Below, piece after piece: positions 35,701 through 44,583 of a stretch of DNA of 55,051 bases. The notes under the pieces are model-generated. The model ran no database searches, was not told where the DNA came from, and saw only the letters and a list, made by a program, of their open reading frames with translations. Positions within the stretch are counted from its first letter, which is position 1. Each line of letters begins with the position of its first letter. Made by a program: the position numbers and the translations under genes. Source of the DNA: Pseudomonadota bacterium (GTDB lineage Bacteria > Pseudomonadota > Gammaproteobacteria > Steroidobacterales > JBCBZW01); contig JBCCWS010000037.1 in assembly GCA_039193195.1 (NCBI GenBank), forward strand, positions 1 to 55,051. The letters run 5' to 3'.

Positions 35701-37540
35701 GATAGTACGACTCGGCTGCGCGCAGACTCTCGGGGAGATAGGTGGGATCGCCTTGACTGTTGCGCAGGTTGTCGAAGGTGTCGGGGGGTGGGGCCTGCCC
35801 GTCCTGTGGTGGGTCGACTTCATCGGGCTGTACCAGGCCCTGGCGCCAGATGAGCTCGTCGCGCAGGAACTCCGTGCCCTGTTCAAAATGCTCGCACGCG
35901 ATTCGCGCCGACAGCTGCTGGTCGAAGTCGTCAGTCTCGATATCGAGGCAGTGCGGGGTACTTGGGTTGATGTGCGCGAAGGTCTCTTCGGGACAGGCGA
36001 GGTCAAACAGCTGCGGGTCCGTCACTGCAGGTGCACCACAGTCCAAGCCGTTCTGACACGATGAAATGCGATAGGTGTAGTCGCCCTCGCTGATCAACGA
36101 AAACTCTGCGCTGGTGGAGCTTACGGTCTTCTCCTCGGTGAAAGTCAGGTAAGTCTGCTCGATGACGTAGTAGTCAACGTAGGGGTCGTCGGGCGCTGTC
36201 CAGCTCACCAGGTGACGGGAGCCCTCGCGTTCGACGGTGACCGTGCCTGGAGCATCTGGCGGCTGCGTATCGACACGCACGGGGCGGTCGATTCCTCTCG
36301 AGCCGCTGCAGCCGTCGGCGTTGCAGGCACGAATACGGTAGGTGTACAGGTTGTCCGACAGGCCGGTGATCCTGCCGTCCTCGTCGATATCGACGAAGGA
36401 CCCTCCTACCACGGCTTGTTCCAGGTCGTAGTAGTCCGTGTTCGGCACGGCGGGCCAGGAGAGGACGAAATCCCTGTTGATGTCGACGTACTCGTCGCTC
36501 TCGATGCGCTCGCACCCGGAGCTGCAGGTGAGGCTAGCAGGCGTGTCGGGTGGATCGGGTGGCGGGGGTGGCGGGGGGCCAATTACATCGTCCACCTGGG
36601 CAGTACCTTGAAGGGTGGCTCCGGGACCATCGAGGCCGAAGTCGACGCACCAGGTAACGTCGAACACAAAATCGCCGCCGCGTGACACAGTAACACGCAC
36701 TGGGTTCCTCCCCGGGGGGAACTCCTTGAGATTCGCATCCCACCGCACTTCAGTATTGCGGCCGATACAGCCGTCATCATCGGTGCTCGGCGGATTCATG
36801 AAGATGTCTATTTCCGTGTTTGATGCTACGGAAGCTATCACCGATTGCGAGCTCAACCTTACGGTTTTGCTGATCTCCCGAAAGCCACTACATTGGGATC
36901 CGTTACATGCTTGAACTCGCCACCGGTAAAGGGCGTCGGACAAGCTTGTGACGGTCTTGCTGGTACCGGAAGTGTTGAAGTCGCGTTGATAGGAGCCGCC
37001 GTTCGTAGACCGTTCCACGGTGTAGCTGGTCGTGTCACTTTCGTCGCCCCACTCGAGGGCGACGGAAGAATCGAGGGAGATGTACTCGCCCGAGTTCTCA
37101 AAGTCACAGTCGTTGCAGCGAAGGAAGTCTGGCGTGTCGGGCGTTGGCGGGGGTGGTGGACCTTCGACGGAAACCGTGTTCGAGCGGGCAGACCAGAGAG
37201 GCGGAGGACCACCATCCAACCCCAGATCTGCGCACCACTCCACATCAAAGAAGTAGCTTCCGCCCGAGCTGAGTGTCACGACGGGCGGCACCCCCGGGTC
37301 GTAGGTGCGTGTCGTGACGAACGACCCGTTCTTGAACACCTCGACGGAGGTGCGGAGGTTGAAACACGCGTCACCTGAATCGTTGGCGGGTGTGCTCGGT
37401 GGGTCCAGCAAAATGCGCACGGTGTCTGGGCCTGTCACCTCCGCCGTCGCGGTGCCGTTGGCCGAGGCGCTGCCCGCGCTGACGGTCATCGACAAGACAA
37501 TCAGGATGAGGACTAGTAACGGTGACGCTCTAACTGCCAT
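32744..37540 (-). CDS. Giant exported FN3-like / helical protein, candidate Tc toxin A-like component
   Basis: 1598 residues; signal peptide 1-27 (LLVLILIVLSMTVSAGSASA). Residues about 30-520 are FN3-like and related beta modules (ALEWGDESDTTSYTVERS, LSWPAVPNTDYYDLEQ, LVSWTAPDDPYVDYYVIEQ) separated by proline linkers. A long helical region follows (about 550-1270). Near 1045-1125 a charged helix meets a Gly-rich hydrophobic hairpin (SGIVSGGLSFGLGGAANLTS) and a second long helix. The C-terminal ~330 residues are beta-rich and end FLTDIQLLISWAFRN, which resembles TcA ends (SDIILHIRY). This order and the TcB/C-like neighbour suggest a Tc A-like pore subunit, but that is inference; no family assignment is certain. 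Followed at 14 bp by the cohesin/dockerin gene. Confidence 0.8.
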   Translation of the reverse strand: MAVRASPLLVLILIVLSMTVSAGSASANGTATAEVTGPDTVRILLDPPSTPANDSGDACFNLRTSVEVFKNGSFVTTRTYDPGVPPVVTLSSGGSYFFDVEWCADLGLDGGPPPLWSARSNTVSVEGPPPPPTPDTPDFLRCNDCDFENSGEYISLDSSVALEWGDESDTTSYTVERSTNGGSYQRDFNTSGTSKTVTSLSDALYRWRVQACNGSQCSGFREISKTVRLSSQSVIASVASNTEIDIFMNPPSTDDDGCIGRNTEVRWDANLKEFPPGRNPVRVTVSRGGDFVFDVTWCVDFGLDGPGATLQGTAQVDDVIGPPPPPPPDPPDTPASLTCSSGCERIESDEYVDINRDFVLSWPAVPNTDYYDLEQAVVGGSFVDIDEDGRITGLSDNLYTYRIRACNADGCSGSRGIDRPVRVDTQPPDAPGTVTVEREGSRHLVSWTAPDDPYVDYYVIEQTYLTFTEEKTVSSTSAEFSLISEGDYTYRISSCQNGLDCGAPAVTDPQLFDLACPEETFAHINPSTPHCLDIETDDFDQQLSARIACEHFEQGTEFLRDELIWRQGLVQPDEVDPPQDGQAPPPDTFDNLRNSQGDPTYLPESLRAAESYYRCALDDNPSLEVAAEGLIDVQRARLQKSNLVADLISANALVAKYSDALGVSVADDGGVRLQAEIDILQAIVDELRDAIPGLLEAYLSPDLSGRMLRGEVPASSPDELQVIGRTLLSAVSRFARAERSRGRRTLDRDLYLSDTQGRDEVLAELDDAGAFVETVLDLVEAALVATLPVPPVGEAPANSNESLNVVAFADVARAHAELVDATTSIRLGYNPFGFVSDFVPFVGAAEQGDTTSLNTFNQMHSIASGAVADLLDVEVDICGACSPGGSGGGLLAELDRFSRANDDYVLRAQELTSSYDQRLRSLLGTVRLPGGGETVPDVYSSLIPDVDLDGDGVTERDAAREELAREGFEFDANDKGLIGQQYLIIANAEDRARAALDETADLTEQIALAEQEALEMVGIGNDFADSVFNRINEDGEQISILIEEKGQAAQKAADEAARAQRRNSFLSGIVSGGLSFGLGGAANLTSVVLSGFSQYAGTIAGAGGLESASGSAAAVTAGFDADINDIRTAQQADIVLAEALRDEEQLLAKLSYTVANLQLSINNLALNYDIAQRDVDREVQALSRQYAEAAALGADFSKSLLLLESMSDGNAVGWNDVDSRDVLHDLLLVGDQALQRAKAWTYVTLRALEYYANRPPGADGGPDPTFFLGFYRQLYFARRATDLETILQRMTDVALSGELFDQGAQSCGSRSTFSLKFDVFTTNLVNFDEAGEVIDNADDVVFRYYSPFDDVTYEGNDAYHALFRDTLRRTLRVVGTDVNGNPVRELAFEFGTNLFPPPTSDVDGVFAGNPFYILQSRNAKILGISNLNCGPASGQGVQLNLVGNLAASPVAEIYQEGNSYLKHTPWSIEDFDDINDDPMRSITVYTAYEQLMPTWLISDLGGDSVPEETIGSTVVGLVTSAINGTADDQSSVTLAFTDRSVANDRWRVVINEASNDNGKAFFDELEEMLAEGAPIGLPAERFLTDIQLLISWAFRNPN

Positions 37541-37827
37541 TGGTTGCTTCCATATCTTCTTGTGATTGCGGATTGCAACGAGCTCAGTTCGCTAGAGCTC
37601 GCATATCAGACATGGCGCAATCAGACGGAAGACTAGGACATGGGTCGACCGACGGTCCCCGGAAGCTAAGGAGGACTCGAACGACAGCACTGGACCTTCC
37701 CCTGACAGAAGATCGCACTTGCATCGACGATCGACGCGACGGTTCGCGTGCGCACTACCGCCGGCTAACGCCTTGCTAATCTCAACCTGTTAGGGGACGA
37801 CCAGGAATTACCCGCTCAAGGACCCGT
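37541..37827. other. Gap between the Rhs-like gene and the FN3/helical gene
   Basis: 287 bp between two genes on the same strand. No ORF of note. It carries the ribosome-binding site (GGAAGC) for the 37540 start and probably a promoter. The operon's four downstream genes may therefore be transcribed separately from the Rhs-like gene. Confidence 0.4.
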
Positions 37828-40800
37828 TCAGTCGTCGAATGTCGTCGGCTGCATACCTGAATCACGGTCGACCTCTTGCACCAGATCGCCCACGTCATTG
37901 ATAGGCAGGGGTGGCTCTGCCGTTGCGTCGGAACCATCGCTGGTTGCCGACTCAACCCAATACTCAAAGAGGTCGAGCAGCAATTGGCCCGCCGGGCTCA
38001 ACGGAAAGACGAACCCCGTCAATTCAGCAATCCCCTTTGCAGCAGGCTCCGTCACCGTTTTCGCGGTTTCAAATCGCCGATGAGCATCAGAACCCGGCGT
38101 CACCTCCTGAACGGGTGCTTGCTGCGGCATCGTCGTCTTCTGCATAGCATCGAACATCTCGTCACTAAGGTTCAGGCATGCTGCAGTACACGAATCTGGC
38201 CGCTCCGCCGCGCGTCCAAGGCGATCGATTAGCGTAACGGGGTTGTTGGCGGCGTAGCGATACGAGTTCAGGCTCTGGGGCGCTCGCGCAAAATCGCCAT
38301 CCTTCGTCTGCGCGAGGAAATGGTCCGCAGGGTCTACGGAGGCGAAGCGCCCAAAATGATTGAAGTACCGCTCCCCAAAGTACATGAGGCCAGACTCCTG
38401 ATCCCGCTCCTTGCCGGTGAACTGATAGATGCCACTCAGCTCGCCATCACTGGACGCGGCGAGGCGAGTCTGCCCGTACGGGTAGTAAGTCCTTTGTCCG
38501 GCCACCGTACCGTCCGCCTGTAAGGTGAGGTTCAAAGAGCCCAAGTGGTCGTGCAGGAAGTACGCCTCGGGCGCGAAGGACTGGCCGACGTACGCACGGG
38601 CTACACGAGCGTCGCCGACGTAGACGTATTTGCGCAGCTCGCCGTTGCGCACTTCGCTGTAGCGGTTTACGTACAGTACGCGCTCCGCCAGAGCGCCGTC
38701 GGTGATCACTTCCTTGAGCTTGCGTTGGTTCGCGTGATCGTACGTGTACCGAGCTGCGCTTGTGCCTTCGCTCAGCGTGATCAATCGGTCCTTCTCGTCC
38801 CAGCCGTACGCCGCATCGTTGAATTGCGACGTGTTGCCGTTGTCGTCGTACGCTAGCGTATAGGCTTCCTCGCCCGCCGAGGTAAGGGCGTGCGGTCCGG
38901 GGGGTGCGCCGGGACTACGCCCCGAGCGGCCGCTGCTGCCCGCAGCCCCGCCGTACGCGAGTTCACCCACCGCCACGAAGGGCGCCGCATCGCTCAGCTC
39001 ACCATCGCGAAGCACTAGGTTGCCAATCTGATCGTAGCGGTAGTCGAGGTGGCCGAAGACGCTCGGATTCTCAGCACGCGTCAAACGGTAGAGCGAATCG
39101 AACTCGAAGGTCTGGGTGGTATCGAACTCGCGCGCCACCTCAGTTGACAGACCGAGTTCGCTACCGATCGCATCAAGAGCGGCGTTACTTCTAAGGTCGG
39201 TGATTCCGCGCACGTTAGAGACGGCGTCGAGATCGTAGGAGAGATCTTGCAGCGTGAGCGAGTCGCGTACGGATCGCAGGGCCACGAGGCGGCGCCGTGA
39301 GTCGTAGCTGCGGGTCGTCACCACCCCGTTGCCTAGCGTCATCGACTCGATCTGTTCTGCGGCGTTGTACTGAATCGAATCGACCACCGTTGCCACGCCT
39401 GCCAGCAAGCCACGAGGGCCGTATTGCATCGCCAGCGCGCTCTGGTCTGGGTATACGAGCGATTCGATGCGATCCATGGAGTCGTAGGTTTTCGCGCTGT
39501 AGAAGTTTCTGAGCACGCCCTCGCCGTCTAGAATGCGATCGACGGTCCACTCCTCACGTCCGCGCTCGTCGAAGGAGGCATGATGCTCACCGGACTGATC
39601 ACTCAGCCAAGCCAGCTGTCCAAGCGTGTTGCGGGCCGTCACCGTGCCTTGCGGGGCCCTAGCCGCGCTCACCGCGTCGGCCACGTCTATCGCGCCGTCC
39701 ACGTTCAGATCAAAGCCATCTTGTGCCGGCGACCGACCGAGGATCGCCTCCGCGATTGGACCGGCCGCTACGCCGGACCAATATTCGCCTTGGGAGACAG
39801 GACCAAAGGGCTGGTCGTAGTGGTAGCTCACGTCCGGCTCCCCGTCGCTGGGGCCGTAGCGCTCCGTCAGCAGTCGGTTAGCGCCGTCGTAGGTGTAACG
39901 GATTGCCTGGCCCTTTGCATCGGTGGATTGAATCAAGTTGCTAGCGTTGTCGTATTCGAGCTGCATGGTGCCCCGGTCCGGATCATCGATGAAGCGAACT
40001 CGGCTGAGGCCGTCGTAGCGTACCTGCTTAGCGTTGAGCTGAGAGTCTACATAGGCGGTGATGTTGTCGAGCAGATCGTAGCTGTAGGTGGTCACCCATT
40101 CGCTGGTGCTGGAGATGGGCTCTCCGTTGGGTCCGATGCGAACGATCTCCACCACCGAGCGTAGCCGGCCGTACGAGTCCTCATTCCAAAGACCGTCCTC
40201 GATGAGACGCGTGGCCGCGCCGAAGTGAGGAGACCCGGGTTGCGTTTGCGCCTCATCGTGCACCAGCTGTGCTAGCGGCTCGTACTGCGTCGTACGGAAG
40301 GTACCATCGGGCTGGGTGGTGGTGGAGATACGCCCGAGCGCATCGTACGCAAGGGTTACCGAATCCTCCGCCAGGTTAGGGTCCTGGTAGGCTAGCGTTC
40401 CACTTTCCTGGTACGGCAGGAACTGGTGCGCCGCTAGCGCGCGCGAGTTGAAGGTAACGGCATCGCGAACCACTACTCGGCCCGCGACATCGGCCTCTTC
40501 GCGCACCATCACCTGCTCGCCGCGGCCATCGAAGTAGGAACGCGAATCCACGGTGCCGGCGCCGGCGCGCTCTCGCCGCGCCGTCCATATGGCGTTGATC
40601 GTGCGTAACTCATCAACCGGGGTGATGAGTTCATACGCGTATTCGACGGTGGGAGCGGCAAGCGTGTCGCCTGGTTCGACGATGGCAATGAGGCGCGCAA
40701 TGGGGTCGTAGCGATAAAGAGTCTCGTAACCGTTGAAATCCGTTGATGAAATCATCTTACCGAAGCCCAAGTCATAGGCCGCGTTCGTGCTGAGCGTAAG

Positions 40801-43800
40801 CGCCCCGGTGTCGATGTCCTCGCGCACGGGATAGATCTTGAGACCGTCGTCGAAGAACACTTGACGACGATGCCCTGGAGCCAAGCCGTACTGGCCATCG
40901 CGCGTCTCGATGACGTTGCCAAACTCGTCATGGCGTCGACGAACGGCATTCAGCCAGCGGTCGCTCTCGACCCACGCTTCCACCAGCGTCTCGTTGCCTC
41001 GCACGATGACGCCGAGCACGTCGCTATCATCGTAGTAGTGGCGCTCGCCAGCCACTTGAACACCGTTCTCATCACTCGTCGTGTTGGTCACCACGCGATC
41101 CAGGATCCACGCTTCCTGCCCCTGTGGATAGGCAGCGGTGTAGGTGGTTGTAGTCAGGCGTTCGTCGTCCCATCCCGGATCCAGACGCCCGTGCTCAAGC
41201 AGGCGCGTTTGGTTGCCAAAGTCATCGAACTCGTACTCCCAGCGCAGGGTGATGGGAGGTGCGCTGCCCCCCTCGACGACCTCTCGACCGCGGTCCACCA
41301 TGTAGGAATAGGTGATCTCTCGATGCTCGCCCGGCGCCCCTGAGAGTAGGGTTCGCGTGGCCCAGGTGGTTTGCTCTGAGTAAAACACGGTGCCGGCGCC
41401 ATCGGTCGCCGTCATGCGCAGGAGTTTGCCTTTGCGGGCCTCGTTGTCGCGCCCGCTATCGAACTCGCTGGCGGTAATCAGATCGGGCGCGGACGCGTCG
41501 CCAACGTCTCGTTGCTCCACGCGCTCAAAGCCGCGGAACTCTTTCTCTAGGCCGTCGTAGAAGCCGTCGTGGTAGGCATAGCTCGTCTGGTAGCTGCGCA
41601 GACCATCGAAGCGATCGGTACGCGTGACCACGGGCAAGGGAAATGGCACAGGGGATGGCCAGGGATCGCCCGCGGCGGCGTCGCGCCGCATCTCCTCGGC
41701 GCTGGAGCCGTACCCTATTGACGTTATGAGGCCGAACCCGTTGCGGATCTCGCTCAGCATGTTGGGCACGGAGTTGCCTTCGTCCGCCTCGTCGGTGAGC
41801 CCATCGCCATCGTTGTCCACACCGTCGTCGCGCTGCGCAAGGTTATTGGCAAACACGCGCACATAGCCCGTTCCTCTTGGCAGGTAATCGGGGGTAGTTT
41901 GGCTTTGCGCGTAGAACAAGACCTCCAACAGGCCGTCACCGTCCACGTCGATCAGTCGATAGGTGGCCACCTGTCGGTCGTAGATGCGATCGAAGAGCAG
42001 CGCTTGCTCAGCACCAAAACCCGTGCCAGCTTGGTTGAGCCAATAGCGGATGCGCGAGCCGTTTACGTAGAGGAGATCGGCGAGCCCGTCTCCGTTCAAA
42101 TCCGCCAGGTCGAGCCTGCCGATTTGTTCAGGATCACCATCGAAATCAGGACCGTCGACCAAAGGCAGTGCATAGCCGTTGGTGGAATCATCGAAGGTTC
42201 CCCTCCCCATCGACGGCCAATAGCGCGGTCCACCCGCATTGATGTCACGCAGCAAGACCACGTCCGCCAGGCGATCACCGTTCATGTCGGCCATGACCAA
42301 GGTGCCGTTCGCTTGCGCGAAGGTCACGGTGAGGCCCTTCAAGATGTCCGGTTGCGTCTGGGGGATGTAGTCGAAGGAGCCATCACCGTTACTCGTATAC
42401 GCCGCGAAGAAGACCCCTGACCCCGAAGGTCCCACCGAAGTGAAGGCGCGAACCGAATCGATCGTCTTGTCGAAATTCAGATCCGTGCAGCGCACGTCAG
42501 CGCCAGTGAACACCTGCTCGATGTTGGTACCTGGCGGTAACACCAGCTCCGGCTGCTCATCGGCCCAACGCCCCTTGCGATTCAGGCGGTAGACCAAGTT
42601 GCCGGAGTCGATGTTGCGCTGGGCGATGAGATCGGCGGTGCCATCGCCATCCACGTCGCGGACGAAGCTGCGACGGGCCTGAATGCGTAGGCCAGCGCTG
42701 TCCTGCTCTGCGAGGGGGATACGCTCGAACTCGCCGCCACCGAGGTTGCGGTAGACCACGTCGTACTCGTTCGGTGGACTCGAGGGACTTCTCGAGCGGT
42801 AGAAGTCGGGGAGGCCATCGCCGTCGAAGTCGATGAGCTCTGCCTTATCAGGGAACTGATCGGGGTCTTCCCCCTCGAGCAGCAGAGCCGTGCTCCCAAG
42901 GCCCGCCTGCGCCTCGTAGGCGGACGACGCCAGCGGCTGCTGATCTGAGTACGCAAACTCCTGGGGCGGCAGCGCCGTAATGCCGTCAGCGCCAGTCAGC
43001 GTGATGCGCCTGAGCCAGCTTGTCGCGCGGTCCGCTTCGTAGTCCATCCGATACCGTCTGACGAGCTGGCCAGCAGTGTGTACGTCGATGGACGCGAGTC
43101 GTTGCGCCGTGGCCAGGCGAAAAGCCGGTCGATAGTCGACGACAGGGTCCTCACGGGATTCATAGGTAAACGAGATGACATGAGCGGCGGCGCTTTCGCT
43201 GATGAAGCCGTAGCTGATCTCCTGGCAATACACCTGCTGCTGATCAATGGCGTAGCGGTACAGCACCTGGTTACCGTTAAGGTCGCGCACCTCCGCCACG
43301 TGCCAGGCATAGGCGGCGGACGCCACGTCCGGATGGGCCACGCGCGCATTCACCTCGCCGCCGTTCAGTCGCGCGCCCAGGCCGTAGCGGGTGCCGTCCC
43401 GCGTGGTCAGCTCCCACCGGTCTTGCTCCATGAAGTAGACGTAGCGCGCGAACTGCGATTCATTCTTGAGCCGATACACTTGCTGCGAGCTGTCCGCATC
43501 ACCCTCTACTCGCACCAGTTCTGCGCCGTCTCCTGTCACGAAGCTATCGGGCACTGGCCCTGCGCCATAGCGGGGCAAGCCCTTGTCGGTCTGACGGTGT
43601 ACGTGCAGCGACGACAGGCTCCAGCCTATGCCGAGGATGCCGTTGCCGCGGCCGCTGTCGTAGCTGAGGGAGAGTTCCGGGGCGGTGCCAGTGCGTCCGG
43701 GAGGCACCTCCAACGGCACCGAGTAGACCGCGGATCCGGTGCTCAAGTTCGGCTCGAAGGACTCTCCGAGGCCCTCCAGGGATCCGGGTCCCGTGGGCAG

Positions 43801-43920
43801 CGAGATCGCCGCCGGGCGTACGCCCGATTTGTTCGGCAGCGCGCCGTAGGCCAGGTCCGCCAGCGGTAAAAACGCGCCTAAAGTCCCTACCAATGCCAAG
43901 ACAGTTCTCATCCACTTCAT
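37828..43920 (-). CDS. Secreted SpvB / TcB-TcC-like Rhs (YD-repeat) protein with embedded dockerin motif
   Basis: 2030 residues from ATG 43920, where a signal peptide begins (MKWMRTVLALVGTLGAFLPL ... AYGA). The SpvB domain (about 30-290) has LPTGPGSLEGLGESF, LSLSYDSGRGNGILGIGWSL and TDKGLPRYG. FG-GAP/TcdB-midN blades follow (LIDFDGDGLPDFYR), then a TcdB-midC signature near 745-800 (PFPLPVVTRTDRFDGLRSY, EFRGFERVEQRD). YD repeats run to about 1780, then the Rhs core (DHLGSLNLTLQADG, ESGLMYFGERYFNHFGRF, YRYAANNPVTLIDRLGR) and a ~125-residue variable end. In Tc toxins B and C form a cocoon around the C-terminal toxin. Odd points: a dockerin-like loop (DLNVDGAIDVADAV, near 1402) inside the YD region, and the usual DPxG of the core reading D-R-L-G. 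The end matches no toxin I know. Confidence 0.92.
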   Translation of the reverse strand: MKWMRTVLALVGTLGAFLPLADLAYGALPNKSGVRPAAISLPTGPGSLEGLGESFEPNLSTGSAVYSVPLEVPPGRTGTAPELSLSYDSGRGNGILGIGWSLSSLHVHRQTDKGLPRYGAGPVPDSFVTGDGAELVRVEGDADSSQQVYRLKNESQFARYVYFMEQDRWELTTRDGTRYGLGARLNGGEVNARVAHPDVASAAYAWHVAEVRDLNGNQVLYRYAIDQQQVYCQEISYGFISESAAAHVISFTYESREDPVVDYRPAFRLATAQRLASIDVHTAGQLVRRYRMDYEADRATSWLRRITLTGADGITALPPQEFAYSDQQPLASSAYEAQAGLGSTALLLEGEDPDQFPDKAELIDFDGDGLPDFYRSRSPSSPPNEYDVVYRNLGGGEFERIPLAEQDSAGLRIQARRSFVRDVDGDGTADLIAQRNIDSGNLVYRLNRKGRWADEQPELVLPPGTNIEQVFTGADVRCTDLNFDKTIDSVRAFTSVGPSGSGVFFAAYTSNGDGSFDYIPQTQPDILKGLTVTFAQANGTLVMADMNGDRLADVVLLRDINAGGPRYWPSMGRGTFDDSTNGYALPLVDGPDFDGDPEQIGRLDLADLNGDGLADLLYVNGSRIRYWLNQAGTGFGAEQALLFDRIYDRQVATYRLIDVDGDGLLEVLFYAQSQTTPDYLPRGTGYVRVFANNLAQRDDGVDNDGDGLTDEADEGNSVPNMLSEIRNGFGLITSIGYGSSAEEMRRDAAAGDPWPSPVPFPLPVVTRTDRFDGLRSYQTSYAYHDGFYDGLEKEFRGFERVEQRDVGDASAPDLITASEFDSGRDNEARKGKLLRMTATDGAGTVFYSEQTTWATRTLLSGAPGEHREITYSYMVDRGREVVEGGSAPPITLRWEYEFDDFGNQTRLLEHGRLDPGWDDERLTTTTYTAAYPQGQEAWILDRVVTNTTSDENGVQVAGERHYYDDSDVLGVIVRGNETLVEAWVESDRWLNAVRRRHDEFGNVIETRDGQYGLAPGHRRQVFFDDGLKIYPVREDIDTGALTLSTNAAYDLGFGKMISSTDFNGYETLYRYDPIARLIAIVEPGDTLAAPTVEYAYELITPVDELRTINAIWTARRERAGAGTVDSRSYFDGRGEQVMVREEADVAGRVVVRDAVTFNSRALAAHQFLPYQESGTLAYQDPNLAEDSVTLAYDALGRISTTTQPDGTFRTTQYEPLAQLVHDEAQTQPGSPHFGAATRLIEDGLWNEDSYGRLRSVVEIVRIGPNGEPISSTSEWVTTYSYDLLDNITAYVDSQLNAKQVRYDGLSRVRFIDDPDRGTMQLEYDNASNLIQSTDAKGQAIRYTYDGANRLLTERYGPSDGEPDVSYHYDQPFGPVSQGEYWSGVAAGPIAEAILGRSPAQDGFDLNVDGAIDVADAVSAARAPQGTVTARNTLGQLAWLSDQSGEHHASFDERGREEWTVDRILDGEGVLRNFYSAKTYDSMDRIESLVYPDQSALAMQYGPRGLLAGVATVVDSIQYNAAEQIESMTLGNGVVTTRSYDSRRRLVALRSVRDSLTLQDLSYDLDAVSNVRGITDLRSNAALDAIGSELGLSTEVAREFDTTQTFEFDSLYRLTRAENPSVFGHLDYRYDQIGNLVLRDGELSDAAPFVAVGELAYGGAAGSSGRSGRSPGAPPGPHALTSAGEEAYTLAYDDNGNTSQFNDAAYGWDEKDRLITLSEGTSAARYTYDHANQRKLKEVITDGALAERVLYVNRYSEVRNGELRKYVYVGDARVARAYVGQSFAPEAYFLHDHLGSLNLTLQADGTVAGQRTYYPYGQTRLAASSDGELSGIYQFTGKERDQESGLMYFGERYFNHFGRFASVDPADHFLAQTKDGDFARAPQSLNSYRYAANNPVTLIDRLGRAAERPDSCTAACLNLSDEMFDAMQKTTMPQQAPVQEVTPGSDAHRRFETAKTVTEPAAKGIAELTGFVFPLSPAGQLLLDLFEYWVESATSDGSDATAEPPLPINDVGDLVQEVDRDSGMQPTTFDD

Positions 43921-44583
43921 GTTCTTTTTCCGTTGGATCAGGGGTGGTCGACCTTCAGCGTCACGCCCGCGAGGGCAGCGCAGCCTATTGAATCGAACGC
44001 GATACTCTGCTGGCGATTGACGGCCGGACAGTCGTACGACTACGCGCAGGCCACAGCCAGTCACACGACATGGCGCAGGAGAGCGGGCGAACTGGACATT
44101 GCACAGCGTTGCTGCTGCCAGAGTCTACTGTGGCTTTGCTCGCGGGGTAGGGGCCTTCGACGTCGCAGGAAGATGATCAAGGCGCTGACCACATGCGCGC
44201 GCAGGGTGATCGAGAAGAAGGAGCCCGCTCACCGGTGTACCTCAACAGGCTAGACCACCAATTCGGCTCGAAGTGAGACGACCGAGTGGCCCAAAGAGCT
44301 TGGGACACAAGACCTATTCATAGTTGACGCGCCACCCAATGAGCCAAGACACGATGCGAGAGGTAAGTAGCTGCCGTTCCCGGCGACCTCACCTTAGCGC
44401 CCAAGAGACGAACGCTCTGGCAAATGACAAATTGCACGGGCATAGCGTTGAGGAGTAACGCGAAAGCCCATCCACTTTTTCCGCCGCTATTATTTGGCTG
44501 GTAACCTGATTCGGTCGTCAATTTGAGCAAAACTCCCTATCCGACGGATTTGTCCTGGCTAGAAGATGGAGGATCGCCGCCCG
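43921..44583. other. Divergent intergenic region, Rhs-like versus kinase gene
   Basis: About 660 bp. No gene with family signal is seen on either strand. It must hold both promoters. GGAGG at 44569-44573 precedes the preferred kinase start. Confidence 0.4.
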
